From Pestalotiopsis fici W106-1 (taxonomy: Eukaryota > Ascomycota > Sordariomycetes > Amphisphaeriales > Sporocadaceae), in assembly GCF_000516985.1 (NCBI RefSeq), contig NW_006917092.1, forward strand, positions 2,248,619 to 2,312,618: a DNA stretch of 64,000 nt, given 5' to 3'. The notes beneath the pieces were generated by a model. The model searched no databases. It was not told the DNA's origin and saw only the letters and a list, made by a program, of their open reading frames with translations. Shown one piece after another: positions 1 through 12,106 of the stretch. Made by a program: the position numbers and the translations under genes. Numbering within the stretch: the first letter of the stretch is position 1; each line of letters begins with the position of its first letter.

Positions 1-700
1 TTAGAGACTCTGCAGCAGAGAGCTCAATCGGGCAGTTTGGTAGACTTTTCATGAGTCAAGGACCGATCCCGCACAATCATAATCTTCAAGAAATGACGAG
101 GATGGAGTAATCTGTTCCAAATCAAGAATTTGCTTTACTTTTGTTCCCAGACCTTTTCAAATCCCCTGAGTGCAAGTGATCAACCCTTTCGCCTAAGCGA
201 AATGCCTAGTTCCCTGCGAATCAGCCTTCCCAACTCCTGTGTTGCCGATTGTGCATCCCCCCATGACCTGAAAGTGCGCCAATAGTCCTCGACTTCGCCA
301 CCATCTCATTGACACCTAATGCACACCGCCACTGATGATTATGCCGCGGCGGCTATTCGACGCCATTAACTAGGTTAGATACTTAGCTAGATCTTTACAC
401 AGCTTCTGTTGATGGTTATCATAAAGCCCCTGCACGATATTGCACAGCCTCCATCCCTATCATTCAGCTCCTGTCTCGTTCGTATACGGCACAGCCTCCA
501 CCCTATCGAGCCTATCCTGCAGCCTGTCGCTCGGAAAGGAGTGTTGCAGGGGATGGTTGAATGGAGGGTGACGGAAGTCATATGAGACAAACTACTGCCT
601 AGGTTTGTTTTAAGCCCGGCCCGAAAATACTGACTTTGCCGTGCATATATCTTCTAGGCCATTTCTTGTCCGGAACGAAATAATACTCCCTCTTGGGTAA
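1..700. other. Intergenic, left edge
   Basis: No supported gene is seen. The only reading frames are short, antisense and lack recognisable domains. The segment presumably holds the promoter and 5' leader of the AAA+ ATPase gene that begins at 701. Confidence 0.5.
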
Positions 701-3700
701 ATGGAGTTATCGCGCCTAGAGGACATTGATGGATTCGATGCCATCTCCAACTTTAGCCCAAGTTTCGTTGAAGGACTGTCCGAAGCCATCACCTCGGACA
801 ATAGGGATGAAGAAATACTCGATTTACTAGACATTCAAATCGAAGTTGAATTCGACTATTTATATGATTATTACATTGAAGGATATTTCTCCGATGGTAT
901 TCTGGAAGCACCTGATCTTCTTGACGAAGCCATATTTCTGGAGGAGTACCACTCCCGATTAAAAGAGGTTTATGACGAGGTGAAGGCTCAAATCAATTTA
1001 GGTTTACTTTTTCTCGAGAGAAATCCAGGTAATGGGCTGGAGTGGAAACTCGATCAGACTTTTGGAGAATACCAAGAGCAAGAGAAGGTACACAAGCTAT
1101 TTGAGCAATTCAAAGAATCGAGTGCTAGAATTGCAGCCCCGTCAACAAGATCTGGAGTTGTACTTGAAGACAATGACTCCAAGACTTCAGCGACAGAGAC
1201 TCGAAATACAGACAAGGATATCATCGCAGTGTCCGCAGGTGGGCAGCGCAATCCCATTCCAAGTGACTCTGGGATAGGAACAAGAGTACGCGGGGGAGGA
1301 TCAACCACCGAAATTGACTCGCTTGATTGCAATTACCACGAGAGGGACGGGCAAAGAGAGAAAAGAGTCAAGTTTAGGCGTATCTGGAACCACTCTACGA
1401 TATCACGAGACGAAACATCCGCGAACGCTTTCAAGCTTCTCTATGCTATACTTTCTCCTCACATAGTTTCACAGGGAGATCAAAGACACGACCACGACCG
1501 CTTTTCATCAGTAACGGGAACAGAAGTACTGTTAGAGTACCAGCAGAGTCATACAACGCAAACAGGAGTATCGAATCCGCAGCTTGGAGAGATTCCCAGG
1601 CAAGGGACATTGTCTGATCGACAGGATTGGAACACTCTCAATGCTCAAAAGGTGCGATTGCAGCAAACTCGCCAGAAATTGCTCTCGAACACATTCCAGC
1701 AAACGTCCACCCTCAACGATAAAATCACGGGTGCTTCAGTGCCAGTAATCAACATGGCTCGGAAAGACCAAGAATCAGAGGCGCCTACAGGACAAGGAGA
1801 TCAAAATGGAAACCAGGTCATCGACCACGATGCCCGGGGAATTGATCTGGATGACTCCGAGGCTGGACATCAAAATCTCAAACATCGCATCGCTTCATTA
1901 GAACGAGAAAACAAGAGGCTGAGGACAAGTCAGGCGGTTACTCCGCGTTGCCAGGTTCTATACTTCGTCAACAACAGAGCCTCAGGCCCACAACCACCAG
2001 GCAAAGCCCCGCCCAGCACGGCATACACAGACAAGCCAACGTGGTCAGTAGGTCCAAATGGCGAAATCGTGCTGACAGCGCACTTTCCAATTCCAGACGT
2101 GTCTGGGTTTTTGCGCCAGAGCCCCGATATCGCATTCGTTGTTTGTTATTACTATTCCCATACAAGTCAGGATAACGAGGTACAGAACGCAGCGAGAGCG
2201 AAACGAATGCTACCGCAGCCGAAACCTACTTCGGAGATGTTAAGACTTCATTCCCTGGACATGATAGAGGCAGTTGAAAGCTTCTTGGCGCTGCAGCCCA
2301 AGTTCTCCAATGAGTTCCCGTCCTTGAATATCCGCGGTCCACTTCATGCGCCGTACCTATTCTGGTACCATTATCGCTCTGCGACGGCGCTCGATGTGCT
2401 GAGTCCAACCCATAAAAACACCATGCAGCTGCTGACAGAGTGGATCGAGGAGCACTACGCTGAGAAGTTTGATCACGTGGATGACCAACTAAAGAGGGGT
2501 GTCATATCAGAGGACACAATGCCGTTCCTGGTGAAACCGGGAAATGTCTTGGTTTGGAAGGAGCAGCACGAGATCAATGCTGCAGTTGCTAAAAGTTGGG
2601 CATATCGGAAATCACCGATGACCGTTGTTCAAGAGAGAATAGGCAAAGAACAAGACTGGACAGGGGATGGCAGCGCATTCGAAAAACGCAAGACAACTTG
2701 GACTGTGGACAGCTGGAAGTTCAACTATGACGGCAGATTCTACCGCAAAGAACTCCCAGTCAACATCGATCTCAGCACGTACCAGCCTCAGGATGAATTG
2801 CAAATCAAGGAGCTGAAAATCCATCCTTTGGAATATGCCGAATCTCATTTCAAAGACGCCCTGGAAAACCGAGGGACTCTGTTTTGGAAATGTCGACATC
2901 AACATCTCGTATCCTACGAAAGCTTGCCCCGCGAAGATCAACGCAATGAACAAAACGTGAGTCAAACTTCTATCCTCCCAACTCTCGTCCGGAAGAATAA
3001 TTTTCTGCATATTATAGAACGGGGAGCGCTTCATGGTAGACTTTGAGACGTACAGACAACTACATTCATCGTCAAGTACCTTCAAGATGTCGTATCCAAG
3101 CATTGATGACGATAAATGCCAACGCATGAACCCTGAGACCATGGCATCTGATGAACCACCGTCAGCACCCGACATCTATGTTTTTCCAAATACAATTCCC
3201 GGATACAACCTACGAAGCAAGAAATGGGGTAAGAACTCGAAGTATGCTCTATCAAATATTGATTCACAATACTGACAACCACCTAGTCGACTTGAACGTT
3301 GATATGATTCGGAACGTAACATGGAACAAGAAATCTTTTGACCATCTGGTGGTAGACGATGAAACCAAGGAGCTGGTCCAAGCTCTAGTCAAACACCAGA
3401 TTGCCAGTCAGAAAAGCACCGATATCATCGACCGCAAGGGCAACGGTTTGATCATCCTGCTTCATGGAGGACCTGGCACTGGCAAGACTTTCACGGCCGA
3501 GAGTGTGGCTGAAATGGCTGAAAAGCCATTATTCAGAATAACGTGCGGTGATATCGGCACCGAGCCGGAAAAGGTCGAGAACTATCTGGATTCTGTGCTG
3601 CACCTCGGAAAGATCTGGGACTGCATCGTTCTGATCGACGAAGCCGAAGTCTTTCTTGAACAACGAAACCTCAACAATTTGGAGCGCAATGCCCTTGTCT

Positions 3701-4227
3701 CCGTCTTCCTACGTGTACTTGAATACTACGAAGGGATCCTTATCTTGACATCGAACCGTGTTGGCACGTTTGATGAGGCCTTCAAGTCCAGAATCCTGCT
3801 GTCTTTACACTATGAGAACCTGACCGAAGGACAGCGCACCAAGATTTGGAAGAACTTCTTCAAGAGGCTGAAGGAGATGGGCGAAGAAAATGACAGAAAC
3901 GAATCCTCGCTATCTTTGTCTTCCCTGACGGAACCTGGGTCGCGCAAACGCAAATTCCAAGACGAGACCCAAGACGGGACTGAAGGTGTCGATTTCGACG
4001 ACGTTGAATGCTACATCACCGAGTTGGCCAAGCACGAATTGAATGGTCGACAAATCCGCAATGTCATTACGACAGCACGGCAATTGGCCGTGTCGAGGAA
4101 CGAGCTCATGAGATACAAACACTTGGAACATGTCATCAAGGTATCCAGCAAGTTTGACAAGTATCTCAAGACGGTGAGAGAGGGTTTCTCGGATGATCAA
4201 GTTGCCAGGGATGAGGGGATCAGGTAA
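701..4227 (+). CDS. Large AAA+ ATPase family protein (three exons, 1135 aa)
   Basis: Predicted exons are 701-2956, 3018-3228 and 3287-4227; introns of 61 and 58 nt keep the frame and remove the stops that otherwise split the gene. The first ~380 residues are acidic and low in complexity. A short coiled coil rich in Leu/Glu/Arg lies near residues 389-410. A central region around 530-600 (with a LNIRGPLHAPYLFWYHYRS stretch) resembles the domain that precedes the ATPase in many fungal AAA proteins of unknown role. The C-terminal AAA+ module shows Walker A GGPGTGKT at 883-890 and Walker B LIDEAE at 938-943, followed by an SNRVGTFDEAF sensor/arginine-finger region. Such proteins are expected to be ATP-driven remodelers, but no substrate can be inferred. 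Many paralogues usually exist per genome, so no gene name is given. Confidence 0.85.
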
Positions 4228-4861
4228 TTGGCGACGGCGGGAGCAGCCGCATCTTTGGGTCATGTTTTCGAATGATTTACGTCCTTTCTTTGGTTAATTT
4301 CCTCGGTATTGACAATCGGAGGGAGGCAAAAAACAGGCTGGATACACTTATCTTCAACAATATAACCCATAAAAAAGTTTTCTTCCAATGCTGGTACATT
4401 TCACTCGATCCTCTACATGCCTCCTAGTACATACCAGATACTTACGTATCTATATACACGACTTTCACGTGGATCATTGTGGTTCGTCGCAATACCAGTG
4501 GCAGTTGCAGTTTGGTACTCGTGCGAGATATGACCTTGGCGTATCGGACTTAAATTGTGACTGGTTTTCTCTTCAGAGGAAACAAAGAAATATAGGTAGG
4601 TTCATTACTTGATACCCGCCTGCGGATTACTGATATAAAAACCACCGTCCTGGATTTAGGGCCCGACGGGAGATCGGCGCCAGGATAGTGGGGTAACTCT
4701 CATACCGCCGGACTTAACGGCCGAGAAGAACGTGCTCAGATTTGTATAGATGTCCAAATACAGAATACATAAGTAACAGATTAGTCTTTCTTTGATCGTT
4801 AGTATAACGACGTATTCATCCTCATAGGCAACATTAGTCATAATTCTCCGAAAGAAACAAG
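4228..4861. other. Intergenic between AAA+ ATPase and dehydrogenase
   Basis: Nothing coding is recognised. It holds the 3' region of the ATPase gene and the promoter/leader of the downstream dehydrogenase on the same strand. Confidence 0.5.
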
Positions 4862-5699
4862 ATGGCTGTCGACGCAAGCAAGACTATTGTAGTCGTCACG
4901 GGTGGGTTAAGTAGAAGCACAATACTCGGAAGGCTGCTAATTCACAATAGGTGCAAACAGAGGTATTGGGCTTGAAATTGTGAAAGCACTCCTCAAGACA
5001 GAACCCTCGAGCTCTAGCAATGGCGGTGCTCCATACCACGTTTATCTTGGAACACGGGATCTCGAGAAGGGAAAAAAGGCAGCCGAATTCCTGACGGCTG
5101 ATTATGGAAACACTGTCTCTGCTTTGCAGATCGACACCACATCAGCCCCATCCATATCCTCAGCAGTGTCAACCGTCGAGTCCGAAGTTGGTCGCATCGA
5201 TATTCTCATCAACAACGTCGGCATCATATACGAGGAAAAGGACCGGATCAGCAACCTACGGACGACGTTGGAAACCAACGTGGTGGCCACATATGCCGTC
5301 AGCGAGGCTTTCAACCCACTGCTATTGGCACAACCCTCACAAGGCAAAAAGACCAAGCGCATAATCAACGTGACCAGTGACTTGGGCTCCATCACCTGGA
5401 GAAGCGACTCTAGTAACTATGCCTACTCGCTGCTCTATTCGGAATATCGAATGAGCAAAGCGGCTCTCAACATGATGACGGCTTGTCAGTCCTTCGAGTT
5501 GAAGGAGCACGATGTAAAGGTCTTTGCCTTTAACCCAGGGTACACGGTCACGGAATTGGCTGGTCCGGTGGAGCTGCGACGAGAACAAGGCGCATGGGAA
5601 GCAGATGTCCCAGGAAAGGCTTGTGCGAAAATTGTGGCGGGTGAGAGAGACCATGAAGCCGGATTGATGGTTCAGGTAGAAGGAACGGTGCCCTGGTAG
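4862..5699 (+). CDS. Short-chain dehydrogenase/reductase (carbonyl-reductase type)
   Basis: Two exons, 4862-4901 and 4951-5699, separated by a 49-nt intron with a CTGCTAAT branch site, give 262 aa. The intron interrupts the nucleotide-binding motif: splicing restores TGANRGIG at residues 13-20, which strongly supports the start and the splice. Further family marks are NNVG near residue 100, the catalytic Ser region NVTSDLG near 154, and the YxxxK pair Tyr179/Lys183 in EYRMSK. The length and single Rossmann domain fit classical NAD(P)H-dependent SDRs that reduce carbonyl groups in the cytosol. The substrate cannot be told from sequence. A C-terminal membrane segment or targeting peptide is not seen. 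The neighbours (AAA+ ATPase, symporter) are co-oriented but do not define a pathway. Confidence 0.9.
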
Positions 5700-6401
5700 T
5701 TCGGCCGTCACTTGTTTTCATGTATCGTCGTGTTATAGAGGGGATGGCGCTGGGTAGTGCCAAGGTAAAACCATCCGAGCATATAGCCACTATCATCATC
5801 AAGTATTAATGAGCAAGCAATGAGACAAATGAAGTAAATAATTCCGAGTCGCGATATCCGAAGTTCATGGGTAACTTCGGTTGCATTTTAGTGGAGTGGA
5901 TATTCACCCAATGGTTAGGAAGGTAATTTTCGTGTTCATCTCAGAGTCGTCTTCCACTGCCTAAGAACATGGGAATGTGACCACTGATGATATACTGGCC
6001 TGCTAAGAAGAAGCTCTTGTTATAAACCTTTAGTCTATAGGTTTGTAAGTATACTTTTCAAGATACTGCATGTCTGCAGACAAGAAGCCAAGAAAAAGGT
6101 ACTCTGCCAAACGCAGCATGGCATGGGGGGTTCCCATCTCCCCACACAAAACGTAACATGAACTGGATAGCGTCATTAATATCCGCGATTCCCCGCGCTA
6201 CTGAGCCTATTACGCGACTACTAATCTCAACCAAAAAAATTTATATACCTCTCAGCATCGTCGGTCTCCCAGGAGAGTCTCTCGTCAACAACTTGTACAC
6301 ATTGTATTTCATTTTCTGGCCTACCAAAGAGGCTTGTTGCTTTCTTGATTTCTTTCAAGCTATCATCTTGAACCACGGCTCTCATCTCGAAATCGACAAT
6401 C
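5700..6401. other. Intergenic, upstream of symporter
   Basis: No gene is seen. A 90-codon frame at 6158-6430 has no recognisable domain and overlaps the first symporter exon in another frame, so it is treated as chance. Confidence 0.5.
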
Positions 6402-8768
6402 ATGGGTCAACCGTCCTTTCAGGCATCTAATGCCATTATATACGTGACTTATGGCGCGTTCCTGTAGGCAGTCGCTCGTCCCAGAAGCTTTCTCTTTTCT
6501 TCCTGGAATCATTTGGGAGTATTTGCTGACATGATTGCAGAATCCTAGGAACGGCGCTCGCATGGAAGATGAGAAACCAGCCCAAGGCTGACTTCCTGTC
6601 TGGAAACAGAACTCAGAGCGGTTAGAAGACACAATCGTAGCCAGGAGGCCTGCGCACAAATTTATTCTTTTGGAGGGCCGCCGGTACTGTATCAAATGTT
6701 TGAGAACGGAGCTGACTCATTCTATAGCCCTTCCACTGGCCCTGAACTTTATCGCGGCTGGTGAGTCCCGGCGTGTCATTCTGCTTACTTGAAGCATGTC
6801 TCTTTTTGAGATCACGAGCGGTGGCACTTTTTTTACTACACGACTATTTCGACACATCGAAGCCCCGTGTGGCAATCATGCCATGACAAAAAGGTTTTAA
6901 AAGGCGGCGTTAGAGGCTGCGGAGTATGGTACTTGAAATCGAGGTTGCAACTGACAATAGGTTCGTAATCCATCGATCAACAGGACTCGTCTCTTGCTTG
7001 AGTTTTCTCTTCAGTCTATCTGAATGACCAACCTCTTGCGAGGGACGGGACTGCGGCTCACTACGGGCGCTGAGTCGAACCGGTTTCTGTCATGATCCAA
7101 CCTCACCAGCTCCGAAAAATCGGGCTTGCGGTGAGGAGATCACGCAGAAATTACCGCGACGACGAAGCTGAGATTGTACCGTGATTACTCGATCAAGTTA
7201 ATGCTTGCGTGGGAAACGTGCTGCCGCTCCGATCAACACCCCCCTCCCCCCTCTCTGTGCAGATGTACTAACTTTGACATGATGAAAATCAGCCATGGGA
7301 TCTGGCATATTGTTCTCGTACCCCGAGCTAGCTACGCTGGCCGGCCTGCAGGGCGTGATCGTCTACGCGCTTGCGTCGGCCTTGCCTCTGATGATTTTCG
7401 CCATCCTGGGTCCCATTATCCGCAGAAAATGCCCCGAGGGCTTCGTCCTGACGGAATGGGTCAAGCAGCGCTACGGAATCGTCACGTCGCTCTACTTGAG
7501 CGCCTTGACTCTGCTCACGCTGTTCCTCTACATGGTCTCTGAGCTTTCTGCCATTGGACAGGTCGTTACCGCCCTGACTGGCCTCGATGGTTTGCCAGTG
7601 ATCATTGTAGAGTGTGTTGTTACCACCATTTACACCTGTGAGTCCTTCCGGCAGTATACCTGATTGAAAGTGCCAAAACCGACTCGTTTTCTCTACAGCT
7701 CTTGGTGGTTTCCGCATCTCCTTCATCACGGATAACATCCAAGGCGCCATGATCGTGGCCCTCATCATCATTGCCACAATCACTGTTGGTGCCAAGACGG
7801 AGATCAAGCCCGAGCTGATCGAGTCCTCGGGTCTGCTCGACGCCAGCCTGATTGGTTGGCAGCTCGTGTACATCTTGCCCGTCGCCGTCTTGACCAACGA
7901 CTTCTTCCTGTCCAACTTTTGGCTGCGCACTTTTGCCTCCAAGACGGACAAGGACCTCTGGATCGGTGTGACGGCCGCCATGATTGTGATCCTCATCACG
8001 CTGACTCTCGTGGGCTGTACGGGGTTAATCGCCGCGTGGTCGGGCGCCTACGACCCGTCCGTCGACGACGACGGCTCCGTCGCCTTTTTCCTCCTGCTCG
8101 AGCAGCTACCCAGCTGGGTCGTGGGCATTGTCCTCGTCATGACCATTGCGCTGAGCACGGCCGCCTTTGACTCGCTGCAGTCGGCCATGGTCTCGAGCAT
8201 GTCTAACGACCTGTTCCGCAACCGTCTCAACATCTGGTGGATCCGCGGCGGCGTCGTGCTCATCATTGTACCGGTCATTGTGCTGGCCCTCAAGGCCCCG
8301 AGCATTCTGCAAATCTACCTCATCTCGGACCTGCTCTCGGCCGCCACCATTCCCGTGCTCATGCTCGGCCTCAGCGACCGCTTCTACTGGTGGCGCGGCT
8401 TCGAGGTCCTGGTCGGCGGCCTCGGCGGCATCTTTACCGTCTTCATCTACGGCGCCATCTACTACGACGACGCGCAGAGCGGTGGCGAGCTCATCCTGCT
8501 CGAGCAAGGTCTGTACACGGGCGACTGGGGCGCCTTTGGTGCCTTTGTCGCCGCCCCCGTCGGCGGTATCCTCTGGGGCTTTGGCGCCCTGGCCCTGCGC
8601 CTCGCCTTTCAGTTTGTCAGTGCCAAGGTTGCCGGCCGGCGTTTCGATGCCCTCGACCGCCCCTTGGTTGCCGCCCATCGCGGTGACTGGGACGACGAGA
8701 CGGCACCGGTCAGTGCTGATCAAGATCACGTTGCCATCAACACCAAGATTACTGGCAAGTTCTTTTAA
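6402..8768 (+). CDS. Sodium:solute symporter (SSS) family transporter, DUR3-related
   Basis: Reconstructed from five exons: 6402-6463, 6541-6620, 6728-6760, 7293-7637 and 7699-8768, giving 529 aa. An ATG-only reading of the long frames would start at 7295 and lose the first transmembrane helix. Splicing the three small upstream exons gives a continuous N-terminus (first TM, then a FLSGNRTQ loop, then LALNFIAAAMGSGILFSYPE) that fits the family as I recall it. Exon 3 is only 33 nt and the following intron is 532 nt with a TACTAAC branch site at 7266-7272. About a dozen hydrophobic segments follow, with conserved stretches such as TIYTSLGGFRISF and LSTAAFDSLQSAM. The protein should be a plasma-membrane cation-coupled importer; urea, polyamines or another small solute are possible, but the substrate is not determined. 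The coding part from 7700 on is notably GC-rich. Confidence 0.85.
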
Positions 8769-9412
8769 AGTTCATGGGCGAGCCATGAATACCTAAGGCA
8801 AGCGCTTGATGTGGGAGGAAGCCTCTTGGCTGGAATTTTCATTGCGTTTTATCGACAGGGCAGTGTTATTCCAGTCTTGCGGTGATGTGTGTGTTTGTAT
8901 AGTCGGCGTACTATATGCCGGAGATATATGAGAAGCGACTTGGGTTGTTTTGAGGTCGATCAACCCATTTGATCGATGAACCTCAATACTCCCAGGAAGG
9001 GGGGAGATATGATGACTTTCAACAAGGGCTCATATGAGGTATACCATTTTCAGACAACGCAATTCAGGCAACGTTTCTGATTCCCTGTAATCAAGACCAT
9101 CCGCAATCTTTCACGTGATACATTGTCGGGCTGGAAATCATCAAAACGCTCTTCCGCAAAACTTGAATAATAGATCCTACCAGGCTAACGACTGTAACTT
9201 CCACACTGAGCAAACTGTAGAACATGCCTTGGCTAGCCAACCTGCAGCCACGCTGGGTATATGACTCGGACACCAAACCCCTAAACGCCACAAACGAATC
9301 TTGAAATGCTGGCATCACAATTCATGCATCTCTCATGCACATAACCAGCCAGCTTACGTATATACAACTAATGATCCACACAGGCGGATCTTGGTTGCGA
9401 AACAGGGCCAAC
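8769..9412. other. Intergenic between convergent symporter and EOS1
   Basis: 3' flanks of two convergent genes. No coding or RNA feature is seen. Confidence 0.5.
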
Positions 9413-10373
9413 CTATAAACCGTCTCGTTCCCTGTTAACGCCAAGTACTGTGACCACAACCCGGCCTCCAACATCAGCCGTCCGCCTCAGCAAGGCTGCA
9501 AGGGGAACATCTGGAATTTCTCGGCTCCCCAGAGTGCCGAGGTATATGTTAATTAGTAGAGCTACCATACTGATGAAGCTCGCAATGCTGAAAATACTGA
9601 TGCTCGACCTAGTCTCCTTGCGAATATTGATACGGCGCTGCGAGATATGATAGCAAGCCGTGAGTGTGGTGGCAATTCCGATCCAGGCAGGTAACAATAA
9701 CACGGGTGACTGGTCGCCGCCCAGCGCGTAGGTGAGCTGCTGCGAGACTGAACCGAAGATGCAGCAGAGGGTAAAGAGACGAACAATCGTCGCATGCGGG
9801 GTATAATTTAGCAACCACCGAGACATGAGGCAATCAGCGAAGATAAAGGACAGATATGCCGAGGCACCGGACTGTGAGAGGGCAGGGCCCCGAGGTCAGC
9901 AAATTCAAAGATACGAGGCCCAGCAGGAAAGTAAAAGTGGTGACAAGCAGCTGGTTATTACAGTACTGTTTGAGTCCCGATTGACCAGCATGGCGTTATG
10001 TACGTACCCATATAATGGACAGAGCAGTCTCTGTCAGCCTAAGCCTTCTTTCTCCCAGTTCGAGGGGCAGTCTCTCTGTCGCCTTGACTCTGCCCAGCTG
10101 ATCAATGCTTAAAGCCTCAAGACCATAACCATAGGCATCGCTGCGCAAGAAGTCCTCGATGAGGAAACGTAGTGCAAACCGCAGCCCCCAAGCGATCGCG
10201 GGGGCAATCGACAGCAGGCGGCATATTGACAGAGGGTAATGCCAGTGCTTGGGGACGCCGAGGACGACGGCGATTCGGGGCTGCAACAGGGACACGGCGA
10301 CGACAGGCCGCCGCTGTTCTAGCTTGTCGTCGACGATAGCTTCATCGTCGGTGGTGGTATTCCCGCCGGCCAT
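9413..10373 (-). CDS. EOS1: Eos1-like ER membrane protein (N-glycosylation/oxidant tolerance)
   Basis: Two exons on the minus strand, 10373-10008 and 9871-9413, with a 136-nt intron (GTACGT donor, CTCACAG acceptor), give 274 aa. The junction joins LSIIW to SGASAYLSFIFADCLMSRW, which is continuous in the family. Family marks are LLQPRIAVVLGVPKHWHYPL near residue 30-50, the SRWLLNYTP segment, and LLLPAWIGIATTLTACYHIS with several predicted membrane spans. In yeast, Eos1 is an ER membrane protein linked to N-glycosylation and oxidative-stress tolerance; its biochemical activity is not established. The first ~25 residues are acidic and presumably cytosolic. The C-terminal 40 residues are less conserved, so the exact end is somewhat less certain. 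Confidence 0.85.
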
Positions 10374-11158
10374 TCAACAGTCAGGCCTGTGAGGTTTCTT
10401 GGGATCGACGTCGTCTTCGTCGTCTTGTTCTTCTTTCTTCTGCTTATCTTCTACCCTTGCAATGACAAGTGTCCTATGCCCACTTCGTTTCGTGCTCAGA
10501 AGATGTTCGATCGTGGAATCGAGCGTGTGACGAATGCATGTAGACGAATTGGACTGCAATCTCTTCGGTTAAAAATTTTGGAAATCAAAGTGTCGCGTGA
10601 CAACCTGGATGGGCAATGCAGGGTCTAAAGTCTGTTGGTCTCGGGGGTGTTCATGTGGTTTGATGCAAGCACAAGGTTGATAGTGAAATGGTGTAATTCA
10701 TGTCCCCGACCGACCACTGTGCATCACAGAAACGGCAGCTAGCTGTGAGGTCATTGGCAAGGTGGGATTGATTGCATACATTTGGTTAGGGGTCTGATCA
10801 GCGGCCCTGTCCCTCTGAAAGTATAGCGAGCGACAGGGGAGCACGACAGCTGTAAGTGCGCTAGCCTGATTGGCCAGCCTCGCTAACGACCCCTGTTGTT
10901 CCGTCCCAATTGACCGGCGCCGGGGCTGCTGCTTTGGGGTAAATTTTTTGATCAAGCTCGAGAAGGATTTGGATGAAGCTATCGCGCATCCGGGGAGGTC
11001 AGTGCTTGCTCGCAAACTCACGCGGCAACCCCCCTTCGCAGCAAGTGAGAGCTTTGCCTCAAGGGCCTTTATCGACTCGACTGACGGAAAACCCCACGAT
11101 CCGTCTACACACCTGCCACCGAGCTCGAGTCGTTGCAGCAGCAGCAGCACATCCAGCC
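10374..11158. promoter_or_regulatory. Divergent intergenic region between EOS1 and MBA1-like gene
   Basis: The two genes are transcribed away from this 785-bp segment, so it should carry both promoters. No TATA box or known factor site is convincing. An open frame in phase with EOS1 runs up to its start codon but contains no ATG and ends in TGA. Confidence 0.4.
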
Positions 11159-12106
11159 ATGGCCGGAACCCAAGCCGCCCGGCTCCTGCAGCCGTGGCTC
11201 TCGCAGTCGACATCTCTCTACACACGGCAGTCCATTTTCACGCCTAGTTCTCTAAGGACACCAGCCAATTTTGTCGCATCCGCGCCATCAAAATGCATCG
11301 CAAGGCCCTTTAGCGTCCAGACAGCACTGAACAAGAAGCCGCCAACACGACGTGCTACATCGGCAAAGAAGTCGCCCTACTCTCGCGACCAGTCGCTCCC
11401 CGTCAGTCTAGACAACATGTCGATGTTGGTGCCAATGACATTCGTGCCGCCGCCCATGTCGAAATGGCCGCGCGGCTTCAAACAATTTATGCACATGGGT
11501 TATCTGGTGGCATGGAACCGGGCGATCAACTATGTGTACATGATCATCCACAAGGTCTACTCAAAGCCAGGCTGGCGGACTCGGCCGCTGTTCAAGATGC
11601 GCAAGTCCGAAATCAAGCCTGCGGCCCGAGATCTACACACCCGCATGAACAGCGCGATCGCTTCGGGTGACAAGGCCGAGCTCAGGAAAGTCTGCTCGCA
11701 GGAGCTGTACGAGAAGCTGTCAGGAATCGTCGATGTACGGCCCAAGGGTCAGTCCATGAAGTGGGAGCTCGAGGGCGGCCGAGCCAAGCTGAGTGTTCGC
11801 GACGACAGGATCGCCATGATTCCAATGACCCCTACCGAGAACCGCACAATTCGCCAGGCCGTCGTTGCTGTCGAGAGCACGCAGCGCATTGTCACCATCG
11901 ACCACAAGAAGGGTGGCGCCGAGGTTCCCGGCACGGCCAAGGCCAAGGCCATGAAAGAAAACATTGTGCTGACGAGCTATGTCGACCAAAACACTTGGCA
12001 ACAAACCCCTTGGAAGATCTGGGGAACTTTGCCAGACAGCACACTCGAGGGTCATCTTGACGAGGTAGAAGCATACAAGAAAATGGCGGATGATCAGGCA
12101 AAATAG
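11159..12106 (+). CDS. MBA1/mL45-like mitochondrial inner-membrane ribosome receptor
   Basis: Single exon of 315 aa from the ATG at 11159, whose CAGCCATGG context is good. The open frame extends 62 codons further upstream from 10973, but that part looks like leader sequence. The first ~70 residues are rich in Arg, Ser and Ala and lack acidic residues, as expected for a matrix-targeting presequence (MAGTQAARLLQPWLSQS). The rest has a Tim44-like/mL45 fold signature: a proline-rich segment FVPPPMSKWPRGFKQF near 97-112, then helices, and a C-terminal beta-rich part containing QTPWKIWGTLPDSTLEGHL. In yeast, Mba1 docks mitoribosomes to the inner membrane for cotranslational insertion. Whether the protein here is a stoichiometric large-subunit component or a receptor is not decidable from sequence. 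Confidence 0.85.
   Translation: MAGTQAARLLQPWLSQSTSLYTRQSIFTPSSLRTPANFVASAPSKCIARPFSVQTALNKKPPTRRATSAKKSPYSRDQSLPVSLDNMSMLVPMTFVPPPMSKWPRGFKQFMHMGYLVAWNRAINYVYMIIHKVYSKPGWRTRPLFKMRKSEIKPAARDLHTRMNSAIASGDKAELRKVCSQELYEKLSGIVDVRPKGQSMKWELEGGRAKLSVRDDRIAMIPMTPTENRTIRQAVVAVESTQRIVTIDHKKGGAEVPGTAKAKAMKENIVLTSYVDQNTWQQTPWKIWGTLPDSTLEGHLDEVEAYKKMADDQAK

Noticed and set aside
7295..8768. 5'-truncated symporter pseudogene
   Set aside because: Upstream exons with matching phases and family-like sequence were found, so the gene is probably complete.
4862..8768. Metabolic gene cluster made of dehydrogenase plus transporter
   Set aside because: Only two co-oriented genes without a backbone enzyme or regulator; chance adjacency is as likely.
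8048..8796. Several 100-209 codon frames on both strands over the symporter
   Set aside because: Shadows caused by high GC in the real coding frame; Arg/Ser/Ala-rich without motifs.
10374..10559. A 61-codon frame in phase with EOS1 whose stop TGA directly abuts the EOS1 ATG, looking like an upstream ORF or N-terminal extension
   Set aside because: The frame has no ATG (its first possible start is TTG) and ends in a stop, so neither an upstream ORF nor an extension is supported.
10973..11158. 62-codon N-terminal extension of the MBA1-like protein
   Set aside because: The extension would place 62 residues before a clear mitochondrial presequence; ATG at 11159 has the better context.
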